Assembly: GCF_032452875.1 (NCBI RefSeq) | Contig: NC_083896.1 | Coordinates: forward strand, 4,340,001 to 4,404,000 | DNA from: Bos javanicus | Lineage: Eukaryota > Chordata > Mammalia > Artiodactyla > Bovidae | DNA: 64,000 nt | Reading direction: 5' to 3' | In this document: one piece after another, positions 32,243 through 43,089 of the stretch | Numbering within the stretch: position 1 is the stretch's first letter | Layout: each line of letters begins with the position of its first letter | Translations under genes and position numbers: made by a program | The notes under the pieces: generated by a model | What the model saw: the letters and a program-made list of their open reading frames with translations, nothing else | What the model was told of the DNA's origin: nothing | Database searches by the model: none

Positions 32243-32428
32243 GGTGGCTCAGACGGTAAAGAATTGTGGGACACCTGGGTTCACTCCCTGGGTTGGGAAG
32301 ATTCCCTGGAGGAGGAAATGGTAAACCACTCCAGTATTCTTTCCTGGAGAATCTCCATGGACAGAGGAGACTGGCTGGCTATAGTCCATGGAGTTGCAGG
32401 GTCAGACATGACTGAGCAACTAAGCACA
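32243..32428 (+). mobile_element. Bov-tA SINE, second unit of a head-to-tail pair
   Basis: Begins at ggtggctcagacggtaaag, missing the first ten bases of the family, directly after the tail of the previous copy. It ends gactgagcaactaagc. Confidence 0.92.
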
Positions 32429-32496
32429 TACATATATGTTATATATGCATATGTATAACTGTTTTATATATATGTCTATGTCTCTGTATATGTATG

Positions 32497-32708
32497 GTGG
32501 TTTAGTTGCTAAGTTGTGTCTGGTTCTTGTGACCCCATAGACTGTAGCCAGATAGGCTCCTCCGTCCATAGGATTTCCCAGGCAAGTATATTGGAGTGGT
32601 AAAATGGGATGCCATTTCCTTCTCCAGGTGATCTTTCTAAACCAGGGATTGAACCTGCATCTCCTACATCACAAGTGGATTCTTTACCACTGAGGCATCA
32701 TAAAGCCC
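32497..32708 (-). mobile_element. Bov-tA SINE
   Basis: Minus copy from gtttagttgctaagttgtgtc to ctgaggcatcataaagcc, with a small insertion (gtaaaatgggat) in the body. Confidence 0.93.
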
Positions 32709-32724
32709 CATGTATATGTATAAC

Positions 32725-32726
<2 letters not shown>

Positions 32727-32762
<36 letters not shown>
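32727..32762. repeat. (TG)n microsatellite
   Basis: About 17 pure TG units. Confidence 0.95.
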
Positions 32763-32764
<2 letters not shown>

Positions 32765-33189
32765 ACTTTATGTATATGTATAAGCTTGAAGTAGAGTTAT
32801 CTTTCAAAATCCTAGATGTATCTTCTCCAATATTGTGTCTTCTTCCAATTTCACATTATCTGAATGCTATTTTTCAGTGGACTGCAGTTTGTTGAGATGT
32901 GCTATAATATTTCAAAAATAGATAATTCTAAAGTTTGAAAACTTTACTTTTTAATAAGTAGGTTAACTCAATTTTCCAAAACTGTCTTCTAAATGCTCAA
33001 ATATTACTGTAGTAGAGAGTGATAAAAATGTTGATAGTCAGTTCCAGAAAAAATAAAATAATTAAATTCAACAAGCTGATGTAAATTCATTTTACCTGCC
33101 TTTACTTAAGCAATAACAACCACTATCATTTCCTTCTTGTCATGATGTGAAGTTGAAAATTATTTTTTCATGTTTATATATGTTAAGTT
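32763..33189. other. Unassigned stretch
   Basis: Nothing recognised. Confidence 0.35.
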
Positions 33190-33882
33190 CTTGTTTACTC
33201 ACTAAGTCGTGTCCGACTCTTTGTGACCCCATGGACTGCAGCATGTCGGGCTCCTCTGTCCTTCACTATCTCCCGGAGTTTCCTCAAATTCATGTGCACT
33301 GAGTCAGTGATTCTATTTAGCCATCTCATCCTATTTCACCCCCTTCTCCTTTTGCCTCCAATCTTTCCCAGCATCAAGGTCTTTTGAGTCAGCTCTTTGC
33401 ATCAGGTGGCCAAAGTTTTGGAGCTTCAGCTTCAGCAACAGTCCTTCCAGTGAATATTTAGGGTTGATCTCCTTGCTTTCCAAGGGACTCATTAGTCTTC
33501 TCCAGCACGACAATTCAAAATCATCAATTCTTCAGCATTTAGCCTTCTTTATGGTACAACTCCCACATGCACACATGACTACTGGAAAAACCATAGCTTT
33601 GATTCTTTGGAATTTTGTTGGCAAAATGAGGTCTCTGCTTTATTGTTGTTTATTTATTATTGTCTATGTTTATCAAAGCTTCCCTTCCAAGGAGCAAATG
33701 TCTTTTAATTTCATGGCTGCAATCAACATCTGCAGTGATTTTTGGAGCCAAGGAAAATAAAATCTGTTACTGAGTCCACTTTTTCCCCTTCTATTTGCCA
33801 TGAAGTGATGAGACTGAATGCGAATATCATAGCTTTTTGTTTGTTTGTTTGTTTTGTTTTGTTTTAATGTTGAATTTAATAA
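33190..33882 (-). mobile_element. BovB LINE 3' part, older and diverged
   Basis: From the tail (tcactaagtcgtgtccgactc) to the region encoding KTKIM, where a TTTG repeat expansion (33833-33865) replaces the normal text. It is truncated before the palm box. Only short frames remain: 33331-33513 and 33673-33960 (minus). Confidence 0.92.
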
Positions 33883-34594
33883 GTAGTGGGTGCATTTTTT
33901 TCCGAGAATGAAAAATTGCCCATGTGTATCTAAAAGTATGAATACAACTTTTGACAACATTAAAAACCTAATTTACACCTTAAAAATATTGTACCTTAAG
34001 CAATCATTCTAGTGTTTAGCAGCTGCAAAATATATAGAGTTTATAAAACTGCTGGTCATAAATATAACTTTATTTTTTAAAAGAAAAAAAATATGTCATT
34101 TCTATACCCAGTACTATATTTCTTGTACTCTGTGTCAAACAGGTAATCTTCCTGTTGCTGAGTCAGCAGGAAATTTATTTTAGTAAGTCATACATAGTAC
34201 ATTAATTTTCACTAAGTCCTAAAACCTAATTCAGTTATTTATATAAGCAGTATATATAATATCCAGTTATATTGTGGTATATATTTTCTATAATGTTATT
34301 ATGCCTCTGAACTTGCTTTGGTGGATCTGTGTAGAAATCTTTTGTTATCTTTTTATCATTATTCCTTACATGATGTATATTGTCCTCAAGGGTTTGCAGG
34401 ATTTTACAATACTCAAATCATAATTTTCCTGTTCCCTCAAAATATACAGCTTATCACATATCCTGAAGCCATAAGTAGGTCCAGACTTTCCTGTTTTGTG
34501 CCAGAGGATGCAAGCCAGTCTGGATGAATTCATTGTGAGTGGTGCGAGAACCATGAATAATGACCAGAAACAGTATCAAAAGCAAGGAAAATGG
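33883..34594. other. Unassigned stretch
   Basis: No recognised repeat. The frames at 34318-34554 on both strands have no domain. Confidence 0.4.
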
Positions 34595-35251
34595 TTACAG
34601 AACAAGATGGCAGAGTAGGTGGACGTGGAGCATACCTCTCTCCACGGATACATCAGGAACACACCTTCAGACAGAAATGCATGCAGAACACCAACTGAGA
34701 GCAGACAGGAGGACCTGACCAGTGGAAAAGAATATATAGAACCACGCAAAACTCAGTAGGATGAAGGAACTAGGTGGGGGGAACAGAAGTGTTAGTAGGA
34801 CTGGACGTGCCCTCAGCAGGTGGGGGAACTGAAGCAGGGGTCCGATCCCCACATCAGGGCAATTGTCTGAGTCAGAGGAGAAACCTTTAAAGCTGAGAGT
34901 GAAACAGCTGAGCTGTGGCAGCCTAAATGGAATGAGAATCAAACTGGCCTTGCTGCAGCCATGCACACCCTAGACAGGGATGCAGGTCCCCTGGAAGACA
35001 CAGGGGCTGGGAGCTGGAGTTTAGGGATTGTGGAGCAATCCCAGGGTGAAGGCTGCTATTAACTGTGGAGAGACAGATGGAGGGGATGTGAGGGAGGAGA
35101 CTGTGGTGGGAAATGCCTGTGGAGGAAAGCCAGGCACCATGGAAGCAAGGCGACACTGCTGAGTCCCGCATAGCGGGTGGAGCCATCACCATAGCCTCTC
35201 TCTCCCCACACACCAGCATCCACAGCTGAACAATAGAGAGGCTAACCCATC

Positions 35252-35500
35252 AAGCGCCTGATGCACTGAACTACAGAGCAGGACCCCAGCTGGGGGGCTA
35301 CTTTAAGTGACTGATGCCCTGAACAACAGAGCAGGACCCCACCCAGGGTGCCCCTTTAAGTGCCTGATGCACTGATCTACAGAGTAGGACTCCAGCCAGC
35401 GTGCCTATCTATGTGCCTGATGCACTGAACAACAGAGAAGAATCCCAGGGAAGAGAACCCTCTAAGTGCCTGAACGGGTGGAACTACAGAGAGGACTGGC
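35252..35500 (+). repeat. 53-bp tandem monomers in the L1-BT 5' UTR
   Basis: Units start at 35252, 35305, 35358, 35411 and 35464, exactly 53 bases apart. The last is partial. Each opens with a form of aagtgcctgatgcactgaac followed by acagagcaggac. The 3' part of each unit varies more. Confidence 0.95.
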
Positions 35501-35711
35501 CAGAGAGGCCTTCTGATCCAAGAGGCCTGAGAAAAGACCCTGATAGGACCATAACTCCTACAATGGAGGCAGTTGGTGTCCCTGCACATGTGGCGCCTCC
35601 AGGGTCCCCACAAGACAAGCAGCTGTACCATCTTCATGCTCAACCTTCACTGGGGCAGAGCTGCCAAAGGCAAAAAGTCTTGCACCTATGTGCGCAGGAC
35701 CACTTTGGTTG

Positions 35712-35835
35712 AGTTCAGCTGATTGCAACCATGTGGACCGTGGCCTGCTGAGCTTCACTGTCGGGGGTTCTCCAGGCAAGAATACTGGAGAGTATTGGCC
35801 ACTACTGGTTTCCATACCCTTCTAGAGCACTATAT
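35712..35835 (-). repeat. Bov-A-like segment within the L1 5' UTR
   Basis: The plus strand reads gttgagttcagctgattgca, then gtggcctgctgagcttcac, then ttctccaggcaagaatactg, then tggtttccatacccttctag. This follows minus-strand Bov-A word order but is diverged. No duplication is visible. Confidence 0.6.
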
Positions 35836-36480
35836 TTCCTGCTGCCCTAGTTGCCAACTCCCTTGATTACCTGGTGTTGCCAGAACCCCTGAGACCCAAG
35901 CAGCTACACCACCTCCACACCTGGCCCTCACTGGGGCAGACCCAAGACCTCCAGGGCAGCCTCAGGAGCAAACCCACATGTAGAGGTGGAAATAAAACCA
36001 CAATTGAAACCCAGGGGCAGTGTGACTAAGGAAGACTCAAAACCTTCCCACAAGCCGTAAATTTGCAGATTAAATCCACACAACCAACTAGGCACTCTGT
36101 GTTTATGGAATATATAAAAGGCCATTGAGCGTTCCCACAGAAGAAAATGCACTACTTCTGATAGCTATGGACATTGGAGGCAAGAATACATGGGAACAGG
36201 ACCAGACTAGAATCTGAGTTGTCCCCACAGCAGGTCCAGAGACCAGTTCAATGTTGGAGGGCATCCTAGGGAGGTAGGGTGGACTCTGACTTCCAGCGAC
36301 AGAAAGGACTCTGACAGCAGTGACTTAAGAAAAACATTTATTATTCTTATGTTTTGACTTGTCCTGTAGAGTCTTTTGGATTTTTTTCTTTTTTCCCCCT
36401 TTTCTCCCATCTGTTGTAGCTGTAGATTTTATTGGCACTCTGAAATCTAATTAAGCTTTTAAGCTTTTTTCTTTTCTCAG

Positions 36481-36817
36481 TCACATTTTTTTATTGTTAT
36501 AATCCTCTGCCTCTACATTGGGCTTTTGCAGTTCTGTGGAGTTTTCCTTTTTTTCTTTCTTTCTTTCTTTTTTTTTTCTTGTTCTTCTTCCTTTTTTTTC
36601 TTTTTTTTAATTTTAATTTTTAATTCTTTTAAACCTATTATTATTTTTCTACATTTATTCCTTTCTTTGCTTTTCCTACTGTTCTTTTCCCCTTGCAGTT
36701 AATCTTTAATGTATATAAATCTTCTTCATCTATCTCTATTTAATTTTGCATATCTATTCTTTCTTTCTTTTTTCTTTTTGTTTTGTTTTTTCTTTTAATT
36801 TTTTTATTTTCTTTTTT
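36481..36817 (+). repeat. Pyrimidine-rich tract
   Basis: T/C-rich stretch of about 340 bases, including (TTTC)n at 36556-36570 and 36758-36775, ending at the deletion junction. Confidence 0.9.
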
Positions 36818-36819
36818 CA

Positions 36820-38510
36820 ATAGATGCAGAAAAAGCCTTTGACACAATTCAGCACCCATTTATGATTAAAATTCTTCAAAAAATGGGCATAGAAGAACCT
36901 ACCTCAACATGGTAAAGGCCATATATGATAAGCCTACAGCAAACATTATTCTCAATGGTGAAAAGCTGATTAACAAGACAAGGGTGTCCACTTTCACCAC
37001 TATTAATCAACATAGTTCTGGAAGTCCTACCTACAGCAATCAGAGAAGGAAAAAAATAAATAAATAAAAGGAATCCAGATTAGAAAAGAAGGAGCAAACT
37101 CTCACTGTTGGCAGATGACATGATACTGTACATAGAAAACACTAAAGATAGTATCAGAAAATTGCTAGAGCTAACCAGTGAATTTAGTGAAGTCACAGGA
37201 TACAAAATCAATACACAGAAATCACTTGCATTTTTACATACTAAACAATGAAATATCGAAAAGAGAAATTAAGGAATCAATTCCATTCACCATTGCAGCA
37301 AAAAGAATTAAATATCTAGGAACAAACTTACCTAAGGAGACGAAAGAACCGTACACAGAGAATTATAAGACACTAATGAAATAAAGATGACAAAACAGAT
37401 GCAGAGATAGTCAATGTTCCTGGGTAGGAAGAATCAATATTGTGAAAATGACTATAGTACCAAACACAATCTACAGATTCAAAGCGGTCCCTCATAAATT
37501 ACCAATGGCATTTTTCACTGAACTACAGCAAATAAATTCACAATTCATGTGGAAACAGAAAAGACCCCGAATAGCCAAAGCAGTCTTGAGAAAGAAGAAT
37601 GGAGCTGGAGGAATCAACCTTTCTGACTTCAGATTATACTACAAAGCTACAGTTATCAAGACAGTATGGTACTGGCACAAAAACAAAAATATAGAACAAT
37701 GGAATAAGATAGAAAGCCCAGAAATAAACCCATGCACCTATGGGTACCTTATTTTTGACAAAGGAGGCAAGAATATGCAATGGGGCAAAGCCAGCCTCTT
37801 CAATAAATGGTGCTGGGGAAACTGGACAGCTACATATAAAAGAATGAAATTAGAACACTTCCTAACACTATACACAAAGATAAACTCAGAATGGGTTAAA
37901 GACCTAAATGTAAGACCAGAAACTATGAAACTCTTAGAGGAAAACATAGGCAGAACACTTGATGACATAATTCAAAGCAAAATCCTCTATGACCCACTAT
38001 GACCCATATGATCCTCTATGATTCCATTACTCCTAGAGTAATGGAAATAAAAACAAAAGTAAACAAGTGACACCTGATTAAACTTAAAAGATTTTGTACA
38101 GTAAAGGAAACTATAAGCAAGGTGAAAAGACAACCCTGAGGATGGGAGACAATAATAGCAAATGAAACAACTGACAAAGGATTAATTTCCAAAATATACA
38201 CGCAGTTCATACAACTCAATACCAGAAAAACAAACAACCCAATCAAAAAAAAAAAAAATGGGGAAAAGACCTAAACAGAGATTTCTCCAAAGAAGACATA
38301 CAGATACCTAACAAACACTTGAAAAGCTGCTCAACATCACTACAATGAGGTATCACCTCACACTGGTCAGAATGGCCATCATCATAAAATCTACAAACAA
38401 TAAATACTGGAGAGGATGTGGAGCAAAGGGAACACACTTGCACTGTTGGTGGGAATGTAAATTCATATAACCAATATGGAATATGGAATGGGGGTTCCTT
38501 AAAAACTAGG
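36820..38510 (+). pseudogene. L1 ORF2 RT and C-terminal remnant
   Basis: Starts at RT motif A (IDAEKAFD, 36820-36843). The palm box reads LADD (37108-37119) where L1 normally has FADD, with both Asp retained. The following open pieces are 37178-37384 and 37442-38002 (186 codons, with KQKRPRIAKAVLRKKNGAGG, then YYKATVIKTVWYWHKN). Stops and shifts interrupt it repeatedly (for example near 36914, 37240 and 38003). The zinc-knuckle region near 38340-38460 is still recognisable. With no endonuclease and a broken frame it cannot be active. Confidence 0.9.
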
Positions 38511-39214
38511 AATAAAACCACTATATGACCCAGCAATCCCAATCCTAGGCATATACTCTGAGAAAACCAAAATTGAAAAAGATACATGTATCCCATTTTT
38601 CATTGCAGCAATATGTACAATAGCTAGAACATGGAAGCAACCTAGATACCTATTGACAGATGAATGAATAAAGAAGTTGTGATACATATACACAATGGAC
38701 TACTATTTGGCCATAAAAAGGATTACATTTGAGTCAGTTCTAATGAGGTGGATGAACTTAGAACCTGTTACAGAGAGTGAAGTGAATCAGAAAGGGAAAG
38801 ATAAATTTCATATTCTAACACATATATACAGAATCTAGAAAAATGGTATTGAAGAACTTATTTACAGGGCAGCAATGGAGAAACAGACATAGAGAATCGA
38901 TTTATGGACATGAGGAGAGAGGAGGAGAGGTTGAGATGTATGGAAAGAGTAATATGGAAACATATATTAACATATGTAAAATAGATAGCCAACAGGAATT
39001 TGCTGTATGGCTCAGGAAACTCAAACAAGACTCTGTATCAACCTAGAGGGGTGGGATGGGGAGGGAGATGAGAGGGAGGTTCAAAAGGGAGCGGATGTAT
39101 GCATATGTATGGCTGGTTCATGTTGAGGTTTGACAGAAAACAGCAAAATTCTGTAAAGCAATTATCCTTCTATTAAAAAAAAAAATAATTGTTTTTAAAA
39201 ACCAAGGAAAAGGC

Positions 39215-39440
39215 ACATTGCCAAGATTGGAAATCCTTTCACCTCATGGCCATTGGCTTGCAAAGTGAATGTAAACCTCTGAGGATTTGAGATAAAGTTT
39301 TGTTTGTTAGATTCTCTTGAGAAAATTGGTTTCTCATTTACAAGATAATATGCCAGTGTACTGTGAGAACTCAGAATTACTTTGCCAGAGTAGCATTTTT
39401 GGGACTTGAATATAACCATTAACAGAACTTCAAATATAGG
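39215..39440. other. Unassigned spacer
   Basis: Nothing recognised. Confidence 0.35.
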
Positions 39441-40206
39441 TTCAGTTTAGTTCAGTTCAGTCACTCAGTCGTGTCCGACTCTTTGCGACCCCATGAATCA
39501 CAGCACTCCAGGCCTCCCTGTCCATCACCAACTCCCAGAGTTCACTCAGACTTGCGTCCATCGAGTCAGTGATGCCATCCAGCATCTCATCCCCTGTTGT
39601 CCCCTTCTCCTCCTGCCCCCAGTCCCTCCCAGCATCAGAGTTTTTTCCAATGAGTCAACTCTTCTCATGAGGTGGCCAAAGTACTGGAGTTTCAGCTTTA
39701 GCATCATTCCTTCCAAAGAAATCCCAGGGCTGATCTCCTTTAGGATGGACTGGTTGGATCTCCTTGCAGTCCAAGGGACTCTCAAGAGTCTTCTCCAACA
39801 CCACAGTTCAAAAGCATCAATTCTTCAGCACTCAGTTTTCTTCACAGTCCAACTCTCACATCCATACATGACCAAAGGAAAAACCATAGCCTTGACTAGA
39901 GGGACCTTTGTTGGCAAAGTAATGTCTCTGCTTTTCAATATGCTATCTAGGTTGGTCATAACTTTTCTTCCAAGGAGTAAGCGTCTTTTAATTTCAAGGC
40001 TTCAGTCACCATCTGTAGTGACTTTGGAGCCCAGAAAAATAAAGTCTGACGCTGTTTCCAGTGTTTCCCCATCTATTTCCCAGGAAGTGATGGAATCAGA
40101 TGCCATGATCTTAGTTTTCTGAATGTTGAGTTTTAAGCCAACTTTTTCACTCTCCTCTTTCACCTTCATCAAGAGGCTTTTTAGTTCCTCTTCACTTTCT
40201 GCCATG
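39441..40206 (-). mobile_element. BovB LINE 3' part
   Basis: Minus-strand copy with low divergence, from the tail (cagttcagtcactcagtcg) to the MAESEEELKSLLMK block, truncated just downstream of the palm box. Sense remnants are 40002-40313 and 39546-39785. The longest open frame here (39493-40122, plus strand) is antisense and not a gene. Confidence 0.95.
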
Positions 40207-40439
40207 TAGGTATATACACCTATATCTAATAAACACTGTATACAAAACAGTTGGGCATAGATTTCCTCCTTTACATTCTTCTTATTGTTCTCATGTGAGG
40301 CCTTGATCTGCAATAAATAAATTAAGGACTGTGCTTTAAGTATATGAATTTCCCAATAACAACCAAATTAAGATGAAATCAAGTGAAAAATGAAACATTT
40401 AGGGAAATTTTTCCTTCAAGGTTTTAAATCTCTGCTCTG

Positions 40440-40670
40440 TACCTTCTTAACTTGGCTTACTTTGCTCTACTCAAATATGTGTTGCACTCCCCAATCTACT
40501 TTCCTTTATATACTCTGCTTTTTCTCACATAGCATTGATCACCTTTAATCTACTAAAATCCCTCTTTATTTATTATATTTAGTGTTTCTGTCTGATTATG
40601 TAAGCTTCACAAAGGGGAATTTGTGTGCCCCTGTTCATTGATTATTGAGACACATTTCCTTGAGTCATTT
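40440..40670 (+). repeat. L2 LINE 3' end (ancient)
   Basis: The words accttcttaacttggcttac, then cacatagcattgatcacct, then tctgattatgtaagcttcac, then ttgtgtgcccctgttcattg follow the L2 3' end. Confidence 0.7.
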
Positions 40671-41487
40671 TCATTTCTGCACTTTTAAGTAAAGGCACTA
40701 CAGACTTTTAATCTGGATTATTTTTTCAAAGATTTTGTATAGCAATCACTGTTGGAAAAATGATTGATGGTATCTCCCTTCAAAACAGGGGGAATTTTTC
40801 TTTTTATTCCAAATTTAATAAATATAATATCGCTTTCTAAGGCAAAAGTTGGCATCTTTGCTTGCATTCTCTTAAAAAAGACAGGTTTACTAAAGCTTGA
40901 GCTTCCTCAGAGTGGTGCCAACTCACTGTGTATAGAACCCTCTGAAGCCACTCTCCATCCTTCTGAGTGGATTAAGGGGTGAGGGGAACTAGTATTAACC
41001 CAAAGTCCATGTTCCCAGCTGTGCTGTGTGTAGTAAACTCTTTTTGACCTAAGTGTCTTGTTTTTTACCGTCAACATCTATGAACTCGTGGCACACTAAC
41101 TTGTTAGCTTACAAGTAGGGAAAAATCCTAGGCCCTTTACAGATATAACTTAAGCCTATGAAAGTGTAGAGCTCACTGAAAGTACTAAATAAATAAATGT
41201 TGAGTTAATTAATACATGAGTGAATATAAGAAAGAAACTACAGCACTTATGTAAATATAGAATTGTATTTGTGAAATGACAGACCTTGAACATCATATTT
41301 TCTTTGGATGAAAATAAAATTACATGTCAACAAGACTATGGAACAAAATGGACAAGAGTCAGGGTTCGTATATCAAAGAAAAATTAATTGTGTCACCTAT
41401 TATTCTTTGTGTGACCTTACACCACTATTTATCAATCTTAATTTTCTATTTATAAATTGGGAGAAAAAATAGTGTGCATGTACAGAT
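40671..41487. other. Unassigned stretch, possible LTR-like edge near 41000-41090
   Basis: No gene recognised. The segment from tgttcccagctgtgctgtg to catctatgaactcgtggcac has the look of an LTR downstream region, but I cannot assign a family, and no flanking retroviral gene is present. Confidence 0.3.
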
Positions 41488-41522
41488 TGTTGAGTTAGAT
41501 TAGATAACCCAGAAAGTACTCT

Positions 41523-41739
41523 GAAAGTGAAGTAGCGTTAGTCAGTCAGTCATGTCTGACTCTTTTCAACTCCATGGACTAGCCTGCCAGGCTCCTCTGT
41601 CCATGGAAGTCTCCAGGCAAGAATACTGGAGTGGGTAGTCATTCCCTTCTCCAAGGGATCTTCCCGACCCAAGGATCAAACCCAAGTCTCCCACATTGCA
41701 GGTAGATTCTTTACTGTCTGAGCCACCAGGGAAGTCTGG
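41523..41739 (-). mobile_element. Bov-tA SINE with 35-base flanking repeats
   Basis: Full-length minus copy from tcagtcagtcatgtctgact to ctgagccaccagggaagtct. Direct repeats of 35 bases lie immediately outside it (41488-41522 and 41740-41774, 31 of 35 identical). This is a target duplication far longer than is usual for L1-driven insertion. Confidence 0.95.
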
Positions 41740-42039
41740 TGTTGAGTTAGAGAAGATAACCCAATAAGTACTCTACTGAAGTTTATTACTGTTATTATTT
41801 TTGCCCAGATACCTTTTTGTCTTCCATATTATATGAATAATAATTTGATTGACAGAGTTTATAACTACCTTGTGTAATAAATTATCCCTTCCTCTTCTTG
41901 TGTCCCAGGTGCCAATGAACTCTATTTAATGCATTTCAAACTCATAGAACTTTTTGAATCTGTAGCTTGACAATTTTCATGCTTCTGAAAAAGTTATTTT
42001 AGCCTTTATCTTTTCAAATATTGCTTATGGTTTGTTTTT

Positions 42040-42195
42040 TCCCCCTTTCTTTCAGTTTCTTCCCTTCTGTTCCCAATCCTTCAGTCCCTTTTCTCCTCCT
42101 TCTTCCCTTTTCTCCTCTCTCCTCCTTCTTTTTCTTCCTTCCCTTTTATCTTTCTTTCTTTCCTTCTCTCTCTGTCTCTCTCCCCTAGTCTTTTT
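42040..42195 (+). repeat. CT-rich low-complexity tract
   Basis: Polypyrimidine stretch of TTCC, CTCC and TTTC words. The frame 42032-42241 over it is a composition artefact. Confidence 0.9.
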
Positions 42196-42289
42196 CTTTC
42201 TTTTATATTCTAGGTCATATTTTAAAACTTTAAAATATTAAGTTGTGTAGCAGATAAATGTATGACAGAATTTTAAAAATAAATATCCC

Positions 42290-42690
42290 CTGTGTGTCTG
42301 ATGTTCTTTAATGTATTTTTTAATCATTTTGTTCGTGTGCTTCATTTTGAATATTTTCTCATGATTTATCTTTCAGTGACTTCATCTATTTCTAACAACT
42401 ATTAAGTCCCTTAAATTCTTTTTATTCTTGTACTTTTTTGTTCTAGAATTTTTTTTTTGTTTGTTTCTCATTCTCTAACAAAGCTTCGAATACTTCCTTT
42501 TGTTTTTGTTAACATATTAAGCATAGTTATTTTTAAGTCTCTGTGTGATAATCCTTTATCTCAAGATTCTGATAACTTGTCTGTGTCTCCCATTGATTTC
42601 TTGGATTTTGGTCTCATCTTTTATCATAATGTGATTGATGATTTTTGTTTGAATGATGAACATCATACTTTTACAATGTAGGGGGTAAAA
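42290..42690 (-). mobile_element. Old L1M 3' UTR fragment
   Basis: Plus-strand words gcatagttatttttaagtct, then ctcaagattctgataacttg, then tctgtgtctcccattgattt, then gtttgaatgatgaacatcat follow the minus strand of L1MD/ME-type 3' UTRs from memory. Very diverged. Confidence 0.5.
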
Positions 42691-42772
42691 GTTTGAACAC
42701 TAAGTACAATATTGTTTTCCTTAAGAGAAATTTTCTATTTGCTTTGGGTATTTGGCTAGAGGCACTCATTAT

Positions 42773-43080
42773 CAGTCCATTCTAAAGGACATCAGTCCTG
42801 GGTGTCCTTTGGAAGGACTGATGCTAAAGCTGAAACTCCAATATTTTGGCCACCTCATGCAAAGAGTTGGACTCATTGGAAAAGACTCTGATGCTGGGAG
42901 GGATTGGAGGCAAGAGGAGAAGGGGACAACAGAGGATGAGATGGCTGGATGGCATCACCGACCCAATGGACGTGAGTTTGAGTGAACTCCAGGAGTTGGT
43001 GATGGACAGGGAGGCCTGGCATGCTGCAATTCATGGGGTTGCAAAGAGTCAGACACGACTGAGCAACTGAACTGAACTGA
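42773..43080 (+). mobile_element. BovB 3' end
   Basis: 308 bases flanked by a perfect 9-base duplication actcattat (42764-42772 and 43081-43089). It contains the RT C-terminus (LMLKLKLQYFGHL) and the complete tail. Confidence 0.96.
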
Positions 43081-43089
43081 ACTCATTAT

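Larger units (their letters stand above)
34595..36420 (+). promoter_or_regulatory. L1-BT 5' UTR (internal promoter region)
   Basis: GC-richer than the surroundings. Contents in order: the agatggcagagtaggtgg start, unique leader, 53-bp tandem monomers (35252-35500), a repeated cagct...cttcactggggcag block (35614-35660 and about 35896-35940), a Bov-A-like segment, and a TATA-like TATATAAAAG at 36111-36120. In L1 elements the 5' UTR carries the internal promoter. Activity here is inferred, not shown. Confidence 0.75.
34595..39187 (+). mobile_element. L1-BT with 5' UTR and 3' end, internally deleted
   Basis: It starts at ttacagaacaagatggcag, has a leader of about 1.8 kb, a pyrimidine-rich block, then jumps to ORF2 motif A of the RT at 36820. 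It runs through the ORF2 C-terminus and 3' UTR to a poly-A at 39174-39184. ORF1, the endonuclease and the first RT motifs are missing. The flanks share aaagcaaggaaaatgg (34579-34594) against aaaccaaggaaaaggc (39199-39214), 13 of 16 identical: a tentative target duplication with a 12-base spacer after the poly-A. Confidence 0.93.

Noticed and set aside
35252..35500. CRISPR-like regular repeats
   Set aside because: The 53-base periodicity is direct tandem repetition without unique spacers of constant length, and it lies in a mammalian L1 leader.
34667..35815. Several 85-103 codon frames on both strands in a GC-richer region
   Set aside because: All lie in the L1-BT 5' UTR and overlap its tandem monomers; the higher GC content leaves fewer chance stops.
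39493..40122. 209-codon plus-strand open frame
   Set aside because: It is the antisense of a BovB RT C-terminus; the same antisense text recurs in other BovB copies. No start context or domain supports a gene.
40980..41095. Possible solo LTR edge of an endogenous retrovirus
   Set aside because: Only a vague resemblance to an LTR downstream region; no terminal repeats, partner LTR or internal genes found. Mentioned as tentative within an unassigned region.
42032..42241. Ser/Leu/Phe-rich frame of 69 codons
   Set aside because: Translation of a CT-rich low-complexity tract.
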